From Chromera velia (Eukaryota; Sar; Chromeraceae): a stretch of DNA of 27,500 nucleotides. The stretch's first letter is position 1; every line of letters starts with the position of its first letter. The DNA lies in NCBI GenBank assembly GCA_018398765.1, contig JAHBMJ010000815.1, forward strand, positions 1,744 through 29,243, read 5' to 3'. Shown one piece after another: positions 22,037 through 27,500 of the stretch. The notes below the pieces were generated by a model that searched no databases, was not told where the DNA came from, and saw only the letters and a list, made by a program, of their open reading frames with translations. Position numbers and translations under genes: made by a program.

Positions 22037-23356
22037 ATGACTTACAAACTTCTCATCCTCTTCCTTTTGGGTGCCTCTGTAGGCAGTCTGTCTGAAGCTG
22101 CAGCTGCAAACAGCACAGAGTCTCACGTTGCTGAGACTGTTGAAAAAGACGCGAAGGCCGTCGGCACTGCTCTTGGGTCGGAGTTCAAGAAACTGACCAA
22201 CGGCACTGGCCACTTTTTTGAGGCTCTCTTCCAGGGGAGCAACAAGGACAAACCCGCCACCGCAGGATCGAACCGCCTCTTGTCTGACTCTTCTTCTGAG
22301 CCAGCAAAGAACGGCACGGAGGCTGCTGGAAAGGCTGCAGCCCCTTCTTCTGACACGAGCGGAGACGGAGACGGGAAGCAGAACTCCACCGCTACCGCTT
22401 CGGACCCAAAACGGGGAGAGGCAGCGGCAGCAGGGAAGGCAGCCGGTGCAGCTGCGCAGGCGGAGGGCAAGGCCATCGCTGCGAAGTACGAGAAGGAGTT
22501 TGCGAACGGGACCAACTGGCAAAAGTATGCGAGTGCCGGTGCAGACTGGCAAAAGTATGCGAGTGCCGGCGCCGACTGGCAAAAGTATGTGCCTGGCTTT
22601 CGCCGTCTTCTCTCTGAGAAGAAAAGCGGAGATGGAGACTCGAAACCCTCCGATGCCGCAAAGAGCACCGGTGCAGACTGGCAAAAGTATGCGAGTGCCG
22701 GAGAGAATGCGGGGGCTGAGTGGCAGAAGTTTGCCAGTGGCTTCGGTCGTCTGCTCTCTGCGGAGGCAAGTGGAGACGGGGATGCGAAGTCTGATGACGC
22801 CGCAAAGGCTGGGAAAGATGCAGCAGCTGAGGCTGACGGTCAGGAGGTTGCTGAGAAATTTAAAAAGTTCGCGAACGGGTCAGACTGGCAGAAGTTTGCC
22901 CAGAGTGATGAGTGGAAGAAGTTTGCGAACGGCACCGACTGGCAGAAGTTTGCGAGTGGTGCGAGCGATGAGTGGAACAAATTTTCAGATGCTGCAGGTG
23001 GTTTCTTTCAGTCTCTGTTCAGTTCTGGGGGTGGTCAGAGTTCAGACCCCAAAAGGAGACTGCAGAAGGAAGAGGAGAAGGGAGATCAGAACGAAGAGGG
23101 AGAAAGGAGGTTGAACACCCAGGTTGTTGTTGGGGGTGTGGGGTGCAATCAATATGTGGCTGCATGCAGAGAGAAGAGCACTGCTTATTCGAACTACCAG
23201 CGTTTGTGTTTTGGGAGTGCGTCCGGGAGTGTGGGGAAGGGGCCGGGAGGAAATTTGAGGGCATCCGGCAGCGCCTCTGCAGCTTGTGTGAGTGCTGAGA
23301 AGAATTACAAACAAGTGGAGGCAACGTGTGCAGCAATTCCGGTGGGGTGCCATTGA
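22037..23356 (+). CDS. Secreted Trp-repeat protein with six-cysteine tail (novel family)
   Basis: Protein of 439 aa with no family I recognise. It starts with a signal peptide, MTYKLLILFLLGASVGSLSE; an in-frame ATG 21 codons upstream is possible, but the 22037 start puts the hydrophobic core in place. The body is rich in Ala, Gly, Ser, Lys and Asp with nine copies of [DEN]W[QKN]K[YF] (Trp at 161, 171, 181, 215, 229, 284, 293, 302, 313); the first three are spaced exactly 10 residues apart. A longer module, RLLS followed by SGDGD-K and DAAK, recurs between them. There are many N-glycosylation sequons (NST, NGT, NGS). Arg-Arg-Leu sites occur at 189, 340 and 357. The last ~80 residues carry six cysteines, suggesting a disulphide-bonded domain. 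Likely exported to the surface, wall or extracellular space. The open frame, the signal peptide and repeats conserved at protein level support a real gene. Confidence 0.8.
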   Translation: MTYKLLILFLLGASVGSLSEAAAANSTESHVAETVEKDAKAVGTALGSEFKKLTNGTGHFFEALFQGSNKDKPATAGSNRLLSDSSSEPAKNGTEAAGKAAAPSSDTSGDGDGKQNSTATASDPKRGEAAAAGKAAGAAAQAEGKAIAAKYEKEFANGTNWQKYASAGADWQKYASAGADWQKYVPGFRRLLSEKKSGDGDSKPSDAAKSTGADWQKYASAGENAGAEWQKFASGFGRLLSAEASGDGDAKSDDAAKAGKDAAAEADGQEVAEKFKKFANGSDWQKFAQSDEWKKFANGTDWQKFASGASDEWNKFSDAAGGFFQSLFSSGGGQSSDPKRRLQKEEEKGDQNEEGERRLNTQVVVGGVGCNQYVAACREKSTAYSNYQRLCFGSASGSVGKGPGGNLRASGSASAACVSAEKNYKQVEATCAAIPVGCH

Positions 23357-24290
23357 GCTCTTTTTCTCCCTCTCTTCTCTTTGCGTGTGTGTTCGTGACT
23401 TTTCTATTGTTTAATTTCCGCCTTTTCTCTCATCTCATATCCCGTTCTTCGCCAGTTGAGTGTATTTGTGCTTCTTGCGGGAGAGACAGATCAGATTCAG
23501 CGGAGACAAAGAGTCTCAGCAGCTTTCATGCAGCAAAAGGCCTTCCGTACACAGACTGGTGGCTTTGAGAGTAGAAGGAAGAAAACGCAGAGAGAGTCCT
23601 CCTCGATCTGTCAATGCGGAAAAAGTCTCAAAGGACGGAATGAGATGTGTCTTCGTCTGTTTGTTTGTCTGTCTGCTGTTTGCTTGTTTGATTTTTTGCC
23701 TCGGTGCTTTCTCTGGTTGGGTCGTTGCTGTTGCCACGGAGTGTGCGTCAATTGAGCGTCGTGACACTGTGCCTTCATTTCGCCCTCTTTCCGTGCCTGC
23801 CTAACTGCGTTTCTGTTTGCGGGCGTGTGTATGTGTGGTTGTGTGGAAGAAAGATGGCTCAGAAGAGCTGACCATCCTTCGATCGTTGATTGCACCGTCA
23901 TCTGCACGTGTCTGGAAAGGACAGTTGTGAACCAGGTGGCTGGTCTGCTCGCTTGCAAGTTCATATGCATGCAAGTGTAGTACGATCGAGTTGTCTGTTC
24001 TTCCTGTCTGTCTGCCGTGTTCGCTGACTTCCTGCATGCCAGTGTCTTCACGCCTAGCTGCACGCTCAGTGGGAACATGAATCATGTAAATCAAATCGGG
24101 GATTTGTGCATAGAAATGGAGCTGTGGTTCCATTTCAAAGAGACCATACGGTTCAGTTTTCAGTTAAATGGCAGTTGGGCGTATCCTTGGGCGCGCGCTT
24201 ATAAAGGATGTATATATAGTAAAGGATCATGCAGCTTCATGCTATATGTGAATCAACCTAGGAATCAAGAATAAAAAGATAGAATAACAG
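23357..24290. other. 3' flank, no supported gene
   Basis: Pyrimidine- and TG-rich. A 54-codon frame at 23640-23804 begins with a strongly hydrophobic Cys/Val/Leu stretch that resembles a signal peptide but is built on TTTG/TCTG repeats, so it is not called. AATAAA occurs near 24270, far from the upstream gene. Confidence 0.45.
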
Positions 24291-24503
24291 ATTGATATGT
24301 TTTTAAAGCTCTAGTAAAAGCTTTTTAAAACAAGTTTCTAGATAAATTTTCAAAAAAAAACTAAGAAAAAACTTTGAAAGTGCATTGAAAAAAAAATAGA
24401 ATTATAACTTATATAGAAATTATGATCTAAAATTGATCTTATTTCACTCTAGATTTCACTTTATAGGATTACATTACACTGGCAGGATTATATCATATTT
24501 TAC

Positions 24504-24547
<44 letters not shown>

Positions 24548-24900
24548 CTGCAGTGGGTGGCTAGCCAGTACTTTGGCAGTAACTTTGCTATATCTAGTCT
24601 AGTATCTAGTACTAAATCTAATGCTAGATCTAGTATTATATTCAAAAAATTGGCCTAGAAATTAGCTAACTACATTCTTAGCCATTCTAGATCTCGATCC
24701 GCTAATATGATTGAGATGGTTTAGAGCTATGGAGATCTCCAACTTGTCAGTGAAAATTAGTGCGTTTGGAGCTCTCCACTAGACATTTGAAGTGCCTATG
24801 TTCAAAACGTCAAGTTATAAACGATCTAGTAAACGATCTATAAGTTATTAGAAGGTTTGATTTAGCGTTACTAGCTAACGACGCCTAACGTGTCTGTTAC
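24290..24900. other. AT-rich island with (GATT)n array and CTAG-rich segment
   Basis: Strongly AT-rich, with (GATT)n at about 24507-24545 and, from about 24590 to 24860, many copies of CTAG/ATCTAGT-type words. No coding potential seen. Confidence 0.6.
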
Positions 24901-25283
24901 TAGAAGGCTCCGTGTCCCCTCAGATAGCAGAGGAAGATCCAGTGAACTAGTCCAGTGAAAGTGCAGTTGTGGGGGACGCACTGAGAGGGCAGTGAAGAGA
25001 AGAAGGACTGCTTTGGAAACTGCATGGTGGCTTTGAAATTGAATGATCCATTTGCTTCTGCAAAGCACTGCTTCCATGCTCAGCAACACCCCTGCCCAAG
25101 CTTCATGCACAGCCATTTTGCCCCAGTCCAAACACAAATTGCCCCCATCGCGACACAGTAGAAGCAGAATGCTAGTCCCCCCAGCAAGCCTTCAAGAAGG
25201 GAATCCCACCACAGAATCGGTCAGAGGTTTCGCCTTCTGGCTTCCCTTGCTTCCCGCTGCCTTCTTCCGGCTCCATTTTCTCT
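24901..25283. other. Balanced-composition stretch without a supported gene
   Basis: Open frames exist on both strands (minus 24871-25137, plus 25043-25378), but none shows a domain or convincing splice signals. Confidence 0.4.
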
Positions 25284-25580
25284 CTATTGCCACGTTTGCC
25301 ATTCTTCAAAGGTCTCGCTTGACTTCTGACCCTGCTGCTGCTGATACTGTTGCCACCGCTGTTCTGCTATTGGATTGAGGCAGTGCTCTTGCCACTCACG
25401 TCGCTGCTGCTGCTGATGCTCCTGGAACTGCTGTTGCCACTCGCGTTGCTGTTGCTCCTGCCACTGCTGTTGCCACTGTTGTTGCTGTTGCTGTTGTCAC
25501 TGCTGTTGGTGTTGCCGACGTTGCTGCTGTAGGGGCTTTGGTTGATTTGCGCGTTCTGCAGCAACATGTGCGTACACTTA
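25284..25580 (-). repeat. CAG/CAA-type imperfect repeat, possible Gln/Trp-rich coding fragment
   Basis: The plus strand is made of CTG, TTG and CCA triplets. On the minus strand one frame reads as a Gln-rich chain punctuated by Trp (WQQQWQEQQQREWQQQF), open from 25496 to a TAG at 25284 and continuing upstream to a TAA at 25578 with one TGA at 25497. It could be a low-complexity exon, a decayed gene, or plain triplet repeat. No methionine or firm splice site was found. Confidence 0.4.
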
Positions 25581-25856
25581 CAGAATTGAGCATTTACCGG
25601 CAGATATCACGCATGGATAGTCAGAAAATGGGGCCAAGCGAATCAACTCTGTAAATGCCTTTTTGTCTGTTTAGATGCTTCCCTTTCTTCAGATATTTTC
25701 CCTTTCTTCAGATGCTTCGACACGCTTCCGTAGCCCGGGCCCTGTCCCATGCTGGCTGCTTGCCTGGTTTTCTGCATTACTGTCCGCCCGACTGTGAGTC
25801 TGCCTGGCTGTCTATCTGTCCGCCTGCCTGTGTGCTTGCCTGCTTGCTTGCCTGAA

Positions 25857-25975
25857 TAAACAAATGAATGAATGAATGAATGAATGAATGAATGAATGAA
25901 TGAATGAATGAGGGAGCGAGTGAGTGAGAGAGTGAGTAAATGAATGAATGAGTGAATTAATGAATAAATCAATAG
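25857..25975. repeat. (GAAT)n/(GAGT)n microsatellite
   Basis: Tandem GAAT units to about 25910 followed by GAGT- and GAAT-type units. Translations of the array (His-Ser-Phe-Ile repeats on the minus strand) are artefacts. Confidence 0.95.
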
Positions 25976-26068
25976 ACGGACGAAAAATATTATATATGAA
26001 GGAATGAGCGAACGAACGAACAAATGAAGATTCTTTCATCGATCGATACCACGCCGCTCTGTGTCTCT

Positions 26069-26432
26069 TCAATGTTTCTTTTCCCGCCCTCTAAAAACGT
26101 ACCGGGGTGCAAAAGTCCGGCCCGCTTCAGAAAAGTCCCCCTTGCCTCGTCCCCCATACAATTCTCCGGGACCCCAAGGGTTGCCGCTGCATGGAAAGTT
26201 TGGCTTCTTGGCACACGGTTCATATGGCGTGAGTGCAGGAAGAAGAATCGTCAAAGCGATAAAGGTTCTTGCCCGTACCCTTGTAGAAGGAAGGGAGGGT
26301 AGCAACAGAACCGTCAGGGCCAATGCAGGAAGCGTAGTCGACACGGCAGTTGGTCACAGTGACGGGGGGCGTGAGCGATAAAGTATATACTTTACCAGAG
26401 CAGGACGGTCTCCGTGTAAGAGGAAGAGTCAA
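26069..26432 (-). pseudogene. Coding-like Cys-containing fragment, possibly frame-shifted
   Basis: Minus strand, about 26400-26240, reads through PPVTVTNCRVDYASCIGPDG, followed by SVATLPSFYKGTGKNLYRFD, with pyrimidine-ending codons at most positions, then stops at 26220. A second frame continues with YEPCAKKPNFPCSGNPWGPG and further Gly-rich sequence to 26069. The change of frame inside a coding-like stretch suggests a decayed gene or an unrecognised intron. A TATATAAAG-like word (26503-26514, minus) lies upstream. The family is not recognised. Confidence 0.3.
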
Positions 26433-27500
26433 TTACCGGCGAAGGTCTCGTCAAGTTCAAAGCACAGATGTGCAGGAGAGATTCACACAAGAAGGAGAAG
26501 GCTCCTTTATATGACGAGACGAGCAGTCACAGCCAGAGGTCCATCGGCAATTGCATGAGCGGATTATTTAATATAATTTCTTCGTATCATATCGCCTCGG
26601 GGGGCAGCTCAGCTCTGCTGAGATCAGCCGAGAGGCCCTGAGATCGCATGCACTTGCATAACGCATTTTTTCATTTTTGGGGGGGGGGTCGCTTCTATAT
26701 CTCTGTCTATCACGGTGTCGCCCGAATTCCAAAATATGCCCCTCAAGCAACTCGCACGGAGCAACAATCGCACATATATACCTTATAATTACTTCGCACA
26801 TGTGTGCCCCTCAAGTAACTTGCACGGAGTTGTAAGTGCATGCTCGTACGGTCCCGAAAAGCATACTTTGTGTGCATTGCCGTGGCCCCCGCCCCATGCA
26901 TGCATACATACACCTGCATAAGATGTGATGCAAGCAAGCTTGCGAACGGTCCTGGAAACCAAGAAAAATTACAACTAGTTCACGCAGTGCCACGCTATAT
27001 CGATATATAGCTGATTGAAGCCACATAGAAAGTTGTACTCATATGCAGTCAGGACTAGACTCAGGTAGAGTCAGGGTGGGGGCGTTACTAGGCATTACCT
27101 GGCATTATCCAGACGTATGTAAGATTTAATTAGATTTAATGTGTTTTTCTTAAAAAATACGGTAGAATGAAGACTAAATTTAAGAAAATTTAAATCCGTA
27201 GCATACTTAATTTTGTTATATGAACTATCCTTTATTTTTTATATGGAAAGCCGAAAAAATGTTTATAATGGATCTGAAATTTACATGACTAAATCTATAA
27301 ACAAATTTATCAACAAATTTTATAACTTGTTATATCTGATTCATTGAATTAAAAAACATTAATGCAGAGACTTAATTAACAAATGACTCCTTAATGCTTA
27401 CTATGGTTTGAACATTGGTTTCATTGATTATGTGGCAATCTTCAAAGTACGTTCACTGCGTTGAGTTCATCCGTTTCTTCAAGATCAACGACCATCATCT
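26433..27500. other. Non-coding right end, AT-rich from about 27120
   Basis: No open frame with recognisable content. TGCATG/CATGCA words are frequent near 26640-26930; strongly AT-rich beyond 27120. Confidence 0.55.

Noticed and set aside
22022-23114. Alternative long frames (298 codons plus, 220 minus) across the secreted repeat protein
   Set aside because: Composition shadows. Only the 22037 frame has a signal peptide, regular Trp repeats and a Cys-rich end.
23640-23804. 54-aa peptide with a signal-like hydrophobic start
   Set aside because: Built on TTTG/TCTG repeats, no second line of support.
25350-25532. Leucine-rich 60-codon plus-strand frame
   Set aside because: The plus-strand reading of CTG/TTG triplets; the minus strand is the more plausible coding direction if any.

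Overview
This looks like nuclear DNA of a eukaryote, most likely an alga or protist of the apicomplexan/chromerid (alveolate) neighbourhood. Reasons: recognisable proteins are assembled only by joining exons across phase-compatible GT-AG introns; the genes are sparse; there is a decayed Ty1/copia LTR retrotransposon; and di-, tri- and tetranucleotide arrays are unusually dense. The genus is an inference (Chromera-like is my best guess). All splice models were built by hand from reading frame, intron phase and GT/AG consensus, without transcripts.

Layout. Positions 1-2711, minus strand: a chain of short exons, each coding a hydrophobic segment, that joins in phase into part of an unidentified multi-pass membrane protein running off the left edge. 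2896-3861, minus: a two- or three-exon gene for a lysine/glutamate-rich protein with a clear signal peptide. 5221-7264, plus: a four-exon class I methyltransferase of the METTL13/EEF1AKMT4 type, with microsatellite-packed introns. 8319-9335, plus: a single-exon methyltransferase of the METTL21-like (Methyltransf_16) family. 11175-17416: a complete but dead Ty1/copia retrotransposon on the minus strand, with ~541-bp LTRs, a target-site duplication, primer-binding site and polypurine tract, gag-protease-integrase in one frame and reverse transcriptase-RNase H in another, and 14 in-frame stops. 18587-21438, minus: a three-exon RING/TRAF-zinc-finger/MATH protein (490 aa) whose second intron carries a 553-bp uninterrupted purine tract. 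22037-23356, plus, divergent from the previous gene: a 439-aa secreted repeat protein with nine short tryptophan repeats and a six-cysteine tail, from no family I recognise. 23357-27500: mostly non-coding, with AT-rich islands, simple repeats and two weak coding-like fragments.

Two methyltransferases lie in tandem, both from families rich in protein-lysine methyltransferases, so a common role in modifying translation factors is possible. The RING-TRAF-MATH gene and the secreted repeat protein share an intergenic region of about 600 bp. No tRNA, rRNA, CRISPR or prokaryotic operon signals were found.
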